A stretch of DNA of 64,000 nucleotides from Paenibacillus sp. MAHUQ-63 (GCF_028765165.1 NZ_JARADB010000001.1:1178001-1242000); one strand, 5' to 3'; numbered from the stretch's first letter, positions 27,033 to 38,047 are shown. The notes: generated by a model from the letters alone, not told the origin. Made by a program: numbers and translations.

Positions 27033-28229
27033 TTATACGCTTTGTAAGTAAGATTCCATCGCTTTCGCCAACCGCTGCATCCCGAGAATCGTGTTCTCGC
27101 GATCCGTATGCGTGTAGTTCAAGCGCATCGTGTTATACTGCGGATTCTCGGCATAGAACGTCGAGCCCGGTACGAAAGCCACGCCTTCCTTGACGGCGAT
27201 TTTGAGCAGCTCCTCTGCGCGAATATGCTCAGGAAGCTCGACCCAGATGAACATGCCGCCCTTCGGATCTTCCCACTTCAGGCCAGGCCAGTTCAGTTCT
27301 TTCAGCAAGCCGGACATGAAAGTCATGCGGTCTTGATACTGCTCGCGGATCAACGCGATATGCGCATCCAGATCGAAGTGCTCCAACAGGTGATACAGCG
27401 TCTGCTGGTCGATCGTGCTGGAGTGCAGATCGGCCGATTGCTTGAAACGGGCAAGCTGGCGAATAATCTCTTCGTCGCCCATGACCCAGCCTGTCCGGAA
27501 TGCAGGCGCTACTGTTTTGGAGAATGTGCTGGTATACACCACATTGCCGCCTTCCGCCGCACCGCCCAGCGAGAAGACGGACGGATAGGTTGCATCGCCG
27601 TCGAATTGAATCTCTCCGTACGGATCGTCCTCCAGGATCAGCACATCCGCCTCGCGGCAAATGTTCAGCAGCCCTTGGCGGCGTTCCAAGCTCCATACAC
27701 GGCCTGCCGGATTCGAGAACGTCGGGATCACATAGACCAATTTCGGATTATGCTGCGCGACCTTAGCTGCCAGATCTTCCAGAATCATGCCATCGTTATC
27801 GCTCTCGACGGAAATGATTTTGGCGCCTTTGGCCTGAAAAACTTGAATCGCCGCTAGGTAGGTCGGTCTTTCCACCAGAATGATATCGCCTTCATCAATA
27901 TAGACGCGGGTCAGCAGATCAATGGCTTGCTGAGAGCCCGTCGTGAGCAGCATTTGATCCGGCGTTACCTGCATGTTCTTGGCGGCCATCCGTTTGCATA
28001 AGGACTCGCGCAGCGGCTTGTACCCTTCTGTAAGGCCGTACTGCAGCGCTGACTTCCCGCCGCCTATAACGCGTTTAAACGCATCGCTCACCGCGTCCAA
28101 TGGGAAAAACTCTTCGGCAGGCAGTCCGCCGGCAAAAGAAATGATCGAGCTGCCTTGAGTCAGCTTGAGAATTTCTCGTACCGCCGAGGATGAGAAACCT
28201 TCTAGCGATTTAGAAAATCGATATTTCAT
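27033..28229 (-). CDS. PLP-dependent class I/II aminotransferase
   Basis: A 398-residue fold-type I aminotransferase close to the 2-aminoadipate/LysN and MocR-C-terminal group: ISFAGGLPAEEFFP, YGLTEGYKPLRE, TTGSQQAIDL, VIPTFSNPAG, EDDPYGEIQF, and the PLP lysine in TSTFSKTVAPAFRTGW. It transfers amino groups between glutamate and an aromatic, branched-chain or aminoadipate-type 2-oxoacid. The substrate cannot be read from sequence. The ATG at 28229 (MKYRFSKSLEGF) is preferred because AAAGGATG lies just upstream. It sits directly beside leuA on the same strand, so a role in branched-chain transamination is plausible. Confidence 0.92.
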   Translation of the reverse strand: MKYRFSKSLEGFSSSAVREILKLTQGSSIISFAGGLPAEEFFPLDAVSDAFKRVIGGGKSALQYGLTEGYKPLRESLCKRMAAKNMQVTPDQMLLTTGSQQAIDLLTRVYIDEGDIILVERPTYLAAIQVFQAKGAKIISVESDNDGMILEDLAAKVAQHNPKLVYVIPTFSNPAGRVWSLERRQGLLNICREADVLILEDDPYGEIQFDGDATYPSVFSLGGAAEGGNVVYTSTFSKTVAPAFRTGWVMGDEEIIRQLARFKQSADLHSSTIDQQTLYHLLEHFDLDAHIALIREQYQDRMTFMSGLLKELNWPGLKWEDPKGGMFIWVELPEHIRAEELLKIAVKEGVAFVPGSTFYAENPQYNTMRLNYTHTDRENTILGMQRLAKAMESYLQSV

Positions 28230-28257
28230 ATATGGACGCATCCTTTCGCATTTGTAG

Positions 28258-28294
28258 AAAGCACCCCTCCTCTAGCTTGGAGGTGAGGTGCTTA
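28258..28294 (-). terminator. Hairpin between leuA and the aminotransferase gene
   Basis: AAGCACC and CCTCC pair with GGAGG and GGTGCTT across 28259-28293. On the minus strand the stem is followed by TTCTAC, a weak T tract. It may be a partial terminator after leuA. Confidence 0.5.
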
Positions 28295-28327
28295 TCCTGA
28301 TCGTTCCGTCATATCATGATCGGCTGA

Positions 28328-29878
28328 TTAAATCAGCGTCACATTGCTTCTGTTGCTTGTCGGCGTCTTGCGTTTATCAATGAGCCTGTTCACAGCGTCC
28401 AAGTAAGCCTTGGCGCTTGCTTCCAGAATGTCGGTCGAAATGCCCCGTCCTTGAACGGACACATCGTTCTGCTTGAGTACGACATGCACCTCACCGAGCG
28501 CATCCTTCCCGTGGGAAACCGACTTGATGGAATAGTCGTCGAGCTCGACCTCTTCCTTCGTCGCCTTGTCGATCGCATTATAGATCGCATCGACGGAACC
28601 GTTGCCCACGGCGCTTTCCGCCACTTCGCTGCCGTCTTGGAAGCGGACATGTACGGTCGCCGTCGGTGTCATTTGGTTGCCGTACGCCACTTGCAGCGTG
28701 CCCAGCGCGAAGATTTCCGGCGTTTCGATCAGCTTCTCTTCGATCAGTGCGCGAATATCTTCGTCTTCAACCTGCTTCTTGCGGTCGGCCAAATCTTTGA
28801 ACTTGCCGAACGCTACGTTCACTTGCTCTTCGGCAAGGTCGTAGCCAAGATCGATCAATTTCTCGCGGAAGGCGTGGCGGCCGGAGTGCTTGCCCATGAC
28901 GAGCTTGCTTTCCTTGACACCGATGGTCTCCGGAGAAATGATCTCGTAAGTCGTTTTCTCTTTCAGCATGCCATCCTGATGAATGCCCGACTCGTGAGCG
29001 AACGCGTTCGCGCCGACGATCGCTTTGTTGCCTGGCACCACCATGCCGGTCAGCTTGCTGACCAAACGGCTGGTGCGGTAGATCTCGCTCAATACCAGCG
29101 ATGTCTTCGCTTGGTAGAAGTCCTGGCGAGTTTCCAGCGCCAGCACGACTTCCTCGATCGAGGTGTTCCCTGCCCGCTCACCGATCCCGTTGATGGTGCC
29201 TTCGATTTGGTCGGCACCGTTCAGAACCGCCGCCAGCGCATTCGCCGTCGCCATGCCGAGATCGTCATGGCAATGTGCGCTCAGCTGGATTTTCTCAATG
29301 CCTGGGACCGTTTCTTTCAGCATTTTGAAAATATTGCCGTAGTCGTACGGCGTCATATAACCGACCGTATCCGGAATGTTCACTACCGAAGCCCCGGCGC
29401 GTACAGCCATTGCCGTCACTTCCGCGATGAAGTCCAGCTCCGTACGGCCCGCATCTTCGAGCGAGAACTCGATTTTGCTGAAATATTTCTTCGCATATTT
29501 GATTGCGGCTTCCGCCGTTTCCAGCACCTGGTGCTTCTCCATCTTCAGCTTATGCTTGCGATGGATCGGGGAAGTCGCCAGAAATAAATGAATGCACGGA
29601 TCCTGAGCGCCCTGCAGCGCCTCACGGACCGCCTCGATGTCCGTCTCCTTCGAGCGGGACAGACCGATGACAGAGGCGTTCTTCACCGCTCTCGCCACGG
29701 CATTGACGGCCGCCAAGTCACCAGGTGATGCAGCCGGGAAGCCGGCCTCCATCCGATCGACACCCAGCTTCTCTAGTTGAAGCGCGATTTCGACCTTCTC
29801 TTGGGTGTTCAGATTCACGCCTGGCGATTGTTCTCCGTCTCTGAGTGTTGTATCAAAGATGTAGATTTTGCGCACCAT
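28328..29878 (-). CDS. leuA: 2-isopropylmalate synthase
   Basis: This 516-residue enzyme condenses acetyl-CoA with 2-oxoisovalerate, the first committed leucine step. It has an HMGL-like TIM barrel ([47 protein letters not shown]) and a C-terminal LeuA regulatory domain (about 360-510), where leucine gives feedback inhibition. The ATG at 29878 is ideally spaced from AGGAGGTGACC. The GTG two codons earlier is part of that site. It is the fourth gene of the minus-strand ilvB-ilvN-ilvC-leuA cluster, about 115 bases after ilvC and separated from it by a stem-loop. Confidence 0.97.
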   Translation of the reverse strand: MVRKIYIFDTTLRDGEQSPGVNLNTQEKVEIALQLEKLGVDRMEAGFPAASPGDLAAVNAVARAVKNASVIGLSRSKETDIEAVREALQGAQDPCIHLFLATSPIHRKHKLKMEKHQVLETAEAAIKYAKKYFSKIEFSLEDAGRTELDFIAEVTAMAVRAGASVVNIPDTVGYMTPYDYGNIFKMLKETVPGIEKIQLSAHCHDDLGMATANALAAVLNGADQIEGTINGIGERAGNTSIEEVVLALETRQDFYQAKTSLVLSEIYRTSRLVSKLTGMVVPGNKAIVGANAFAHESGIHQDGMLKEKTTYEIISPETIGVKESKLVMGKHSGRHAFREKLIDLGYDLAEEQVNVAFGKFKDLADRKKQVEDEDIRALIEEKLIETPEIFALGTLQVAYGNQMTPTATVHVRFQDGSEVAESAVGNGSVDAIYNAIDKATKEEVELDDYSIKSVSHGKDALGEVHVVLKQNDVSVQGRGISTDILEASAKAYLDAVNRLIDKRKTPTSNRSNVTLI

Positions 29879-29915
29879 GGTCACCTCCTAAATATTTACT
29901 CGTCTAAATAGTATT

Positions 29916-29957
29916 CACAGGGAGTGACTGGGAAATTCTCCGCAATCACTCCCTGTG
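29916..29957 (-). promoter_or_regulatory. Perfect stem-loop between ilvC and leuA
   Basis: CACAGGGAGTGA (29916-29927) pairs perfectly with TCACTCCCTGTG (29946-29957). Neither side has a T run, so it is not a standard terminator. A processing or mRNA-stability element that adjusts leuA relative to ilvC is the likeliest role. Confidence 0.7.
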
Positions 29958-29993
29958 GGGATGAATAACTATATGATTCAATCAAGCATTCAA

Positions 29994-31104
<1,111 letters not shown>

Positions 31105-31153
31105 AGCCTTGCCTGCTGCTTTGTTGCTGCTTTATTTTAAAATTTCAAACTAT

Positions 31154-31648
31154 TTATCTGACGGAACCGCGAATCATGGCTGTAGCTCCCGTACGGGAAA
31201 GCTCGCGGATGCCATAAGGACGAAGCAATTCTACCATTGCATCTATTTTATCCGAATCTCCCACAACTTGCACGATGATTGAAGAAGGTCCAATATCGAC
31301 TACTGCGGCGCGGAATGTTTCTACAATTCCGAGAATTTCGGGACGCATGATCGGCTCCGCATTCACTTTAATCAGCGCGAGCTCTCTCGCTACCATCGGG
31401 TTCGAGCTCAGGTCAACGACTTTGATTACGTCGATCAGCTTGTACAGCTGCTTGGAAATTTGCTCCAGCGTGCTGTCATCCCCCGTCGTGACGATAACCA
31501 TCCGGGAAAGTCCGAGTTCTTCGGACTCTCCTACGGTAATACTTTCAATATTGAAGCCGCGGCGTCCGAACAATCCGGAAACGCGCTGCAGAACACCGGG
31601 CTGATTGTTTACGAGTACGGAAATCGTATGTTTAGTTGTCGTCATCAT
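31154..31648 (-). CDS. ilvN: Acetolactate synthase small (regulatory) subunit
   Basis: A 164-residue regulatory subunit with an N-terminal ACT domain (HTISVLVNNQPGVLQRVSGLFGRRGFNIESITV) that binds valine for feedback inhibition and a C-terminal ALS_ss domain (RELALIKVNAE, then IVQVVGDSDKIDAMVELL). The ATG overlaps the ilvB stop (ATGA), so the subunits are translationally coupled. B. subtilis literature uses ilvH for the same gene. Confidence 0.97.
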   Translation of the reverse strand: MMTTTKHTISVLVNNQPGVLQRVSGLFGRRGFNIESITVGESEELGLSRMVIVTTGDDSTLEQISKQLYKLIDVIKVVDLSSNPMVARELALIKVNAEPIMRPEILGIVETFRAAVVDIGPSSIIVQVVGDSDKIDAMVELLRPYGIRELSRTGATAMIRGSVR

Positions 31649-33390
31649 TCCGAATCCCCCATTAACATGTCGCTAATTGTATCGCCTGCTTTAACCATCG
31701 GGAACACGTTCTCTCCTTTTGGCACGACGAAATCAATCAAGACCGGTCCAGGTGTGTCAAGCGCTTCCTGCCAAGCTTTTCTTGCTTCTTCCTTCGTCGT
31801 GGCACGCAGACCTTTGACGCCGTAAGCTTCCGCAAGTTTTACGAAATCCGGGCTGCCGGCCAAATCGATGTGGCTGTAGCGGTTATCGTAAATGATTTCC
31901 TGCCATTGGCGAACCATGCCGAGCACTTGGTTGTTGAGAATCACAATCTTCACCGGAATGTTGTGAATCGCACAGATCGCAAGCTCTTGCGCGCACATTT
32001 GAACGCCGCCGTCGCCATTGATGGATACAACCAGTTTGTCCGGGTTGCCCATTTGCGCGCCGATCGCGGAAGGGAAGCCGAAGCCCATGGTGCCAAGTCC
32101 GCCGGACGTTACCAAGGAGCGCGGGTTCTTGAATTTGTAGAACTGTGCCGCCCACATCTGATGTTGACCGACGTCCGTCGTTACGATCGCTTCGCCTTTC
32201 GTTGTCTCGCTGATCATCTCAACAACGTATTGCGGTTTCAGTTCCGTCTCGGTATCGCCGTACTTCAGCGGGAACTTCTCTTTGTTCGCTTGAACTTCGG
32301 CAATCCATGCTGCGCTCTTAGCCGGCTTGGCTTTCTGATTCGCCAGAGCCAGAACGGTCTTCACATCGCCGACGCACGGAATGTCCGTCTTCACGTTCTT
32401 GCCGATTTCCGCAGGATCCACATCGATATGAGCGATCGTTTTCACCTTAGGAGCGAAACCGTTCAAGTTCATCGTTACGCGGTCATCGAATCTCGAGCCG
32501 ATGGAGATGATGAGGTCCGCATTCTGGATAGCGGTGTTCGCTGTGTAAGTTCCGTGCATCCCCGGCATACCGAGCCACAGCTCGTGCGCGCTTGGGAAGC
32601 CGCTCAGTCCGAGCAGCGTCGTTGCTACCGGAATTTGCGTCGCATTCACGAACTCGATCAATTCCTTGGATGCGTCTGCGTATACAACGCCGCCGCCTGC
32701 GATAATGACCGGACGCTCCGATTCTTCAATCGCCTTAAGCAGCTTGTCGACTTGCAGCTTGTTCGGCTGTACCGTCGGATTGTAGCCGCGGATGTTGACT
32801 TCCGTTACGGGCTTAAATATCGTTTTATGAGCGGAGACATCCTTTGGTATGTCAATGAGAACCGGACCTTTACGACCGGAGTTCGCAATATGGAACGCTT
32901 CATGAATGATGCGCGGCAGATCGTTTACGTCCCTAACCAGGTAGCTGTGCTTCGTAATCGGCATCGTAATGCCTGTAATGTCAGCTTCTTGGAAAGCGTC
33001 CGTACCAATAAAGTTCGTTGCAACGTTCCCTGTGATGACAACAAGCGGAACGGAATCCATGTAAGCCGTCGCGATCCCCGTGACGAGGTTCGTCGCCCCC
33101 GGTCCTGATGTAGCGATACATACGCCAACTTTGCCTGTGGAACGCGCGTAGCCGTCGGCAGCATGAATGGCTCCTTGCTCATGTCTTGTCAGCAGGTGGT
33201 TGAAATCGGAAAAGCCATGCATCGCATCGTAAATGTACAGAACAGCGCCGCCCGGATAGCCGAAGACGCAGTCCACACCCTCCAGCAATAAGCTTCTTAG
33301 CAGAATTTCGGAGCCTGTGATCAGGTCCGGCTTCGTCAGCTTGTCAATTAGTTCTTCCTTAGACCTCTTTGGTTCAGTTTGAACATTCAT
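31645..33390 (-). CDS. ilvB: Acetolactate synthase large (catalytic) subunit
   Basis: This 581-residue thiamine diphosphate enzyme makes acetolactate from two pyruvates, or acetohydroxybutyrate from pyruvate and 2-oxobutyrate. The catalytic Glu lies in TRHEQGAIHAADGYARS, with FAD/central domain segments IGSRFDDRVT and the ThDP motif NGDGGVQMCAQELAI to VILNN. The ATG at 33390 is chosen because GAGAGGAGG lies 6 bases upstream. The upstream open frame belongs to the leader. It heads the ilvB-ilvN-ilvC-leuA cluster and is controlled by a T-box leader. Confidence 0.98.
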   Translation of the reverse strand: MNVQTEPKRSKEELIDKLTKPDLITGSEILLRSLLLEGVDCVFGYPGGAVLYIYDAMHGFSDFNHLLTRHEQGAIHAADGYARSTGKVGVCIATSGPGATNLVTGIATAYMDSVPLVVITGNVATNFIGTDAFQEADITGITMPITKHSYLVRDVNDLPRIIHEAFHIANSGRKGPVLIDIPKDVSAHKTIFKPVTEVNIRGYNPTVQPNKLQVDKLLKAIEESERPVIIAGGGVVYADASKELIEFVNATQIPVATTLLGLSGFPSAHELWLGMPGMHGTYTANTAIQNADLIISIGSRFDDRVTMNLNGFAPKVKTIAHIDVDPAEIGKNVKTDIPCVGDVKTVLALANQKAKPAKSAAWIAEVQANKEKFPLKYGDTETELKPQYVVEMISETTKGEAIVTTDVGQHQMWAAQFYKFKNPRSLVTSGGLGTMGFGFPSAIGAQMGNPDKLVVSINGDGGVQMCAQELAICAIHNIPVKIVILNNQVLGMVRQWQEIIYDNRYSHIDLAGSPDFVKLAEAYGVKGLRATTKEEARKAWQEALDTPGPVLIDFVVPKGENVFPMVKAGDTISDMLMGDSE

Positions 33391-33440
33391 TGTGATCCTC
33401 CTCTCAAAAAATAAGTACTTGTCATACATCGTGCTTCTTT

Positions 33441-33800
33441 AGAGAATGAGAAAAACCCCATTCATCCCGGACACGCGTATAACGTGTTAAACGGGACGAA
33501 AGGGGTTTAAGCTTCCGTGGTACCACCCAAATTTGCTACACGCCTCACAGCACATAGCCTTAGCAGGTATGTTCGTCATGAATCATACCCTCAGCACGAT
33601 AACGTGTGCTCTTCCGATTCTCCCTACTGCTTGCAGCCGAACTGCAAGTTTCAGGAAAACAGCTCCGAGGTGACTTCGTACGTAAGGGATTAAGGCGATG
33701 GTTTCAGCAAGCCCAACGCTCTCTGCGCATAAGTGCCCTTATGACTTCTTCCTCTTCATAGCCGATTCATTCGTGTAGCTCATCAGATAAGATGATTAAG
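33441..33800 (-). promoter_or_regulatory. T-box leader of the ilvB operon
   Basis: The minus strand carries GGGTGGTACCACGGAAGC (33511-33528), the T-box sequence that pairs with the tRNA acceptor end. TGGT implies discriminator base A, as in Leu, Ile and Val tRNAs. Upstream, AGAGAGC and TTGCTGAAACCATC match stem I features. After GAA and before ACC the triplet is GTC (33672-33674), the best specifier candidate (valine). CTC (leucine) two codons on is an alternative. Uncharged tRNA would favour the antiterminator and expression of ilvB. Confidence 0.92.
33449..33508 (-). terminator. T-box attenuator terminator
   Basis: On the minus strand AACCCCTTTCGTCCCG pairs with CGGGATGAATGGGGTT, followed by TTTCTC. 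The 5' arm abuts the T-box sequence, as expected for mutually exclusive terminator and antiterminator folds. Confidence 0.88.
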
Positions 33801-33804
33801 GACT

Positions 33805-33833
33805 ATTATATGCATCGCCGGAGCATTAGTCAA
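33805..33833 (-). promoter_or_regulatory. Sigma-A promoter of the ilvB operon
   Basis: Minus strand TTGACT (33828-33833), a 17-base spacer, then consensus TATAAT (33805-33810). Transcription would begin near 33798, just before the T-box stem I. Confidence 0.9.
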
Positions 33834-33905
33834 TAGGGCTTATCGAATAAAACGCTCGAATGTGTGGGAAGATACTACCAATTCAGGAAACGAGGGCTTC
33901 TGCTG

Positions 33906-35426
33906 ATGAAATCTTCTCTGAAACCCGCCATCCCATTATCACAGGATTTGCACGCCAACCTTTCGAAACTGCAGGAAATGCTCGGCGATTCTCCCGATAT
34001 CATTATTCGCTTGCTCGATATGCAGGTAACGCAGGATCACTACTCCCTTGCGCTCATGTACATCGACGGGCTCGCGCAATCCGAATCTATTCATAAGCAT
34101 CTCATCCAACCTCTCTTAAACGTCAAAGCCACGGAATCGGTCAGTGAACAATATTGCGGGATTCATGAAATTCTGCAGCAAACCATTACCGTCAGCGAGC
34201 TATTTGAGGCTAAGCATGAGCTTGAGGTGCTCAGCGCCATTCTGGAAGGCGGCACCGCCATCTTGATCGACGGCTTCGACGAAGCCTTCATCGCCTGTAC
34301 GACCGGCTGGGAGAAGCGCGCAATCGAAGAACCGCAGACGCAAACAGTGATTCGCGGACCCAAGGAAAGTTTCACGGAAGATATCCGGACGAATCTGGCT
34401 TTGCTGCGCAGGAAGATCAAGTCTCCGGACCTCCGCTTTGAAAGCATGAAGATCGGTCGTCTGACCCGTACCGAAATCATCATCACCTACATCACCGGCA
34501 TCGTGAATGAAAAGGTGTTGAATGAAACGCGCAGACGGCTTTCGCTTATTGATACGGACAGCATACTAGAGAGCTCTTACATTGAGGAATTTATCGAGGA
34601 CAAGGGCTATACGCCTTTTCCTACCCTGCTGAACACCGAACGCCCCGATGCGGCGGCAGCGGGAATTCTGGAAGGTCAGCTGTTGATCCTTGTCGACGGT
34701 ACCCCCTTCGCTTTGATGGCGCCCATCACCTTCTACAAATTCCTGCAATCCAGCGAGGACTATTACCAGCGGTATGATATAGCTTCATTCGTGCGTCTCC
34801 TTCGGTATGCTTCTTTCTTCGTCTCCATGCTGCTGCCGTCTCTCTATATCGCGATCACGACTTTTCATCAGGAGATGCTGCCCACCACCCTGCTGATTTC
34901 CCTCGCCGCCCAAAGGGAAGGAGTTCCTTTCCCTGCCCTCGTGGAAGCGTTTCTGATGGAGATTACGTTCGAGGTGCTGCGTGAGGCGGGCGTACGGATG
35001 CCGCGCGTCGTTGGCCCCGCGATCTCCATTGTAGGGGCTCTGGTGCTCGGTCAGGCGGCGGTGCAGGCCGGGCTCGTATCAGCGGCGATGGTGATCGTGG
35101 TATCTTTTACAGCGATTTCCAACTTTGTCACACCGGCGATTAATCTTGCGGTTGCGGCAAGACTGATCCGCTTCATGCTCATGATGATGGCCGGACTGCT
35201 GGGACTCTTCGGCATCTTATTCGGATGCATGTTCATTCTTATACACATGTGCTCCATTAAATCGTTCGGCGTCCCTTATATGGCGCCGGTTTCTCCGCTG
35301 ATTCCGGCGAATTTGAAGGATATCTTCATCCGGCTTCCTTGGCGGAGATTACTCACAAGGCCTGAAGGACTGAGCCAAAATGTGTACCGACAGCCTCCTC
35401 CCGCCAAAACGTCAAAGAAAAAATAA
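33906..35426 (+). CDS. Spore germinant receptor A subunit (GerAA family)
   Basis: A 506-residue GerA-family protein: a soluble N-terminal region of about 240 residues (SPDIIIRLLDMQVTQDHYSLALMY, ILEGGTAILIDGFDEAF) and a C-terminal membrane part with several spans (FVSMLLPSLYIAITTFHQEMLP, AISIVGALVLGQAAVQAGLV). It sits in the spore inner membrane and, with the B and C subunits, senses small-molecule germinants. The ATG at 33906 follows GAGGG. The frame runs upstream to 33864 without a good site. It is first in a three-gene operon in the usual A-C-B order. The germinant is unknown. Confidence 0.93.
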   Translation: MKSSLKPAIPLSQDLHANLSKLQEMLGDSPDIIIRLLDMQVTQDHYSLALMYIDGLAQSESIHKHLIQPLLNVKATESVSEQYCGIHEILQQTITVSELFEAKHELEVLSAILEGGTAILIDGFDEAFIACTTGWEKRAIEEPQTQTVIRGPKESFTEDIRTNLALLRRKIKSPDLRFESMKIGRLTRTEIIITYITGIVNEKVLNETRRRLSLIDTDSILESSYIEEFIEDKGYTPFPTLLNTERPDAAAAGILEGQLLILVDGTPFALMAPITFYKFLQSSEDYYQRYDIASFVRLLRYASFFVSMLLPSLYIAITTFHQEMLPTTLLISLAAQREGVPFPALVEAFLMEITFEVLREAGVRMPRVVGPAISIVGALVLGQAAVQAGLVSAAMVIVVSFTAISNFVTPAINLAVAARLIRFMLMMMAGLLGLFGILFGCMFILIHMCSIKSFGVPYMAPVSPLIPANLKDIFIRLPWRRLLTRPEGLSQNVYRQPPPAKTSKKK

Positions 35427-35444
35427 CACGGAGGGCCGGAAATC

Positions 35445-36668
35445 ATGAGCTTCAAGCGCCGGGCGGTATGGACCATCATCATCGCTATCGTCATCTGCTG
35501 CTCGTGCACGGGCTGCTGGGACCGGAAAGAACTGAATAAGATCGCAATCGCTTCCGCTACCGCTATCGATTGGGTCGAAGATCACTGGCAGGTCTCCTAC
35601 CAGGTCGTCATCCCTCAATCCATCTCCAATATGAGCGGAACCGGCATGCAGCAAGCGCCTGTCATGGTGTTCTCCACAACCGGAGATTCCATCCAGGAAG
35701 CCGTGCAAAGAGCTTCTCTGGAGATGCCTCGAAGAATGTTCTTCGCGCACAATCGGGCTGTGATCATTGGCGAAAGCGCCGCCCGCAAAGGGATTTCGCC
35801 GATCATTGAAGTCTACTTGCGAAGCGCCAATTCCCGGGAAACGGTCACCTTGCTCGTCAGCAGAGACAAAGGCCGCAATGTGCTGGAGCAGCTGCTGCCG
35901 CTCGAGAAGATCCCGGGCGCTGCCCTGCAGAACATGGTGCTTAACGAGGACAAAACCGACGGCAACCTGAAACAAGTGATGATCTATCAATTCGCAATGG
36001 GAATGCAGGGAGACTCCGGTTATAGTATGCTGCCCGAAGTGTATATCTCAGGAACAGGCAACGAGTCCACCTCCATCGAAAAATTAAAAAACACAAATTT
36101 CGATACGAAGCTGAAAATGGGCCGCATCGGCATTTTCCAAAAAGACAAGCTCATCGGTTGGATGACAGGGCATGAAGGCTATGGCCTCAACTGGATTAAG
36201 GGCGATATTAAGCAATCCATTCTATTTTTCGCTTGTACGAAGGACAGTAAGCAATCCCTCTCGGCTATTCGCATCAACAAAGCTTCAACCAAGGTTGTTC
36301 CTGTTTATAACCAAGGAGCATGGCTTATAAAGGCCGAGGTTAGAGCGAGCGGGAATCTGGTCGAGAACGGCTGTATGGTCGATGCTTCCAAACCGGAAGG
36401 AACCCGCAAATTGGAGGAACTCATCAGCGGTACCATCTCCGATCTGATGCAAAATTCTTTGCATAAAGCGCAAGCCATGAAAGCGGATGTTCTTGGATTC
36501 GCAGGGCTCATCCACCGGAAAGATCCCAAAGCCTGGGCGAAGTTACAGCCTGACTGGGGCGATCATTTCGCGCGAATTCAGATGGATGTCACGATTCGGG
36601 TCGAGATCGAGAACATCGGCATGAACAACAAATCGGTCAAGCAGCTTATTGAAAGCGATAATCCATAA
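35445..36668 (+). CDS. Spore germinant receptor C subunit, lipoprotein (Ger(x)C family)
   Basis: A 407-residue lipoprotein with a hydrophobic leader and the lipobox Cys in CTGCWDRKELN, the hallmark start of GerAC/GerBC proteins. Further family segments are ISNMSGTGMQQAP, REVVIIG-like RAVIIGESAARKGI, and the C-terminal domain around KAEVRASGNLVENGC. It is anchored to the outer face of the spore inner membrane as part of the receptor. It lies 18 bases after the A subunit, behind ACGGAGGG. Confidence 0.93.
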   Translation: MSFKRRAVWTIIIAIVICCSCTGCWDRKELNKIAIASATAIDWVEDHWQVSYQVVIPQSISNMSGTGMQQAPVMVFSTTGDSIQEAVQRASLEMPRRMFFAHNRAVIIGESAARKGISPIIEVYLRSANSRETVTLLVSRDKGRNVLEQLLPLEKIPGAALQNMVLNEDKTDGNLKQVMIYQFAMGMQGDSGYSMLPEVYISGTGNESTSIEKLKNTNFDTKLKMGRIGIFQKDKLIGWMTGHEGYGLNWIKGDIKQSILFFACTKDSKQSLSAIRINKASTKVVPVYNQGAWLIKAEVRASGNLVENGCMVDASKPEGTRKLEELISGTISDLMQNSLHKAQAMKADVLGFAGLIHRKDPKAWAKLQPDWGDHFARIQMDVTIRVEIENIGMNNKSVKQLIESDNP

Positions 36669-36692
36669 GGCGACGGAAGAAGGGGGATCGGC

Positions 36693-37808
36693 ATGGAACG
36701 AATCAGCAACTACCAAATAGGCGTTATGATCATTCTTTTCCAAATCGGCAGCACGCCTCTGTTCGCCATCGGCAGCAAAGCCAAGCAGGATTCCTGGATC
36801 GCCATGCTTTGCGCGGCGGTATTCGGTTTGCTTCTCTTGCGGTTGTTTCTCTATATCCAAAGCATCGCCCCTGACCAGTCGCTCATCGTTCTCCTGCGTA
36901 TGTGCTTCGGCAAAATTGCCGGAGGCATTCTAAGCATCTGCTTCACCATTTACTTCGCCTACGAGTCCATGCGTAATGTGCGCGACTTCGGCGAAATTAC
37001 GAGCGTAACGCTGCTCGCGCAAACGCCGAAGTTCGTCGTCATGCTGCTCGTTATGTTATTGGCCACCTATATGATTATCATGGGGATCGAGACCTTCTGC
37101 CGCGTCGTCGAAAGCTTGATACTGCCTGTGCTTATCAGTTATGGCGTACTCTCCCTGCTTATTTTCGGCTCCAGATTGATGAGTTTGGAACATATTCAGC
37201 CGGTGATGGAGAAGGGCCTCACGCCTATCCTGAAGGCGGCCTTTCCTGATTTGGTTTCCTTTCCATTCGGTCAAATGGTCGTCTTCCTGATGTTCTGGCA
37301 TCTCATGGCCGACAAGAAGAAGATTAACCGAATCAGTACCATTTCTTATCTTGGGGTCGCCCTATTTCTTATTGGCATGAATATAATTAATTTGTTAGTG
37401 CTTGGCCCCTCCCTCATCGGCAACAGCACGCTGCCCTTCCTGCAAACCGTGCAGCTCATTCAGGTCGGGGATATCTTCGAGAGGCTGGATGTATTCGTCA
37501 CTCTGCTGCTGTTTCTCGGCCTGTTCGTTAAATTGGCGGCTTTCTACTGGGCCGCTGCTTATGGCGTCTCTCAGCTGATGAGAGGGAACAGCAAGTATTC
37601 CGTATGCTTCGTCGGTATCGTGATTTTCATTTCTTCCTTCTTTGAGCCTAGCTATACCTTCCATGTGTGGTTGGGACTGGCGGTCAGCGTCAAGCTGTTT
37701 CCTATCTTCCAAGTGGCGCTCCCCTTCGCCATGTTCATCGCGATCCTGCTCCGCAAGCTGAAGAAGCGGCCTTCTCCCGATGAGAGCAAGGAGCTGCCGG
37801 CAACTTGA
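36693..37808 (+). CDS. Spore germinant receptor B subunit (GerAB/APC-type permease)
   Basis: A 371-residue integral membrane protein with ten predicted spans, starting MERISNYQIGVMIILFQIG, which is the usual GerAB opening. The family belongs to the amino acid/polyamine/organocation transporters, and its members form the germinant-binding pocket. It follows the C subunit by 24 bases and is the last gene of the operon. No clear terminator for this strand is visible before the convergent rplT. Confidence 0.93.
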   Translation: MERISNYQIGVMIILFQIGSTPLFAIGSKAKQDSWIAMLCAAVFGLLLLRLFLYIQSIAPDQSLIVLLRMCFGKIAGGILSICFTIYFAYESMRNVRDFGEITSVTLLAQTPKFVVMLLVMLLATYMIIMGIETFCRVVESLILPVLISYGVLSLLIFGSRLMSLEHIQPVMEKGLTPILKAAFPDLVSFPFGQMVVFLMFWHLMADKKKINRISTISYLGVALFLIGMNIINLLVLGPSLIGNSTLPFLQTVQLIQVGDIFERLDVFVTLLLFLGLFVKLAAFYWAAAYGVSQLMRGNSKYSVCFVGIVIFISSFFEPSYTFHVWLGLAVSVKLFPIFQVALPFAMFIAILLRKLKKRPSPDESKELPAT

Positions 37809-37987
37809 TCCCGCCGTACGCGGGCAGGATGTCACCGGTAACGCCATATGACGCAGTGCGGTGTTCTATGGCGGCACTGCATGCCGGCCATGTAGGCCTG
37901 GTCGCCCGTGGGCCATACAGCAAGTCCGCCGCTAACGATTCTGTAGGAAATTTAGAATACATTCCACCTTTTTACCGCCGCAATCAT

Positions 37988-38028
37988 GGGCAAATAAAAA
38001 AAGCTTGCCCCTCCAAGGGACAAGCTTT
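37988..38028 (-). terminator. Terminator of infC-rpmI-rplT
   Basis: AAAGCTTGCCC pairs with GGGACAAGCTTT across 38000-38028 (one bulge). On the minus strand the stem is followed by TTTTTATTTG. It lies just after rplT. Confidence 0.88.
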
Positions 38029-38047
38029 CTGAAGCGCGAAGCGAAGC

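Noticed and set aside
28451..29587. 378-residue + strand open frame over leuA
   Set aside because: It is a shadow of the conserved leuA frame, with Arg/His-rich composition and no recognisable domain.
31870..33108. 412-residue + strand open frame over ilvB
   Set aside because: It is antisense to the highly conserved ilvB frame, with no domain.
37809..37987. Possible + strand terminator (CCCGC/GCGGG) after the germinant receptor operon
   Set aside because: The stem near 37811-37826 is short and has no T tract, so it is not supported as a terminator.
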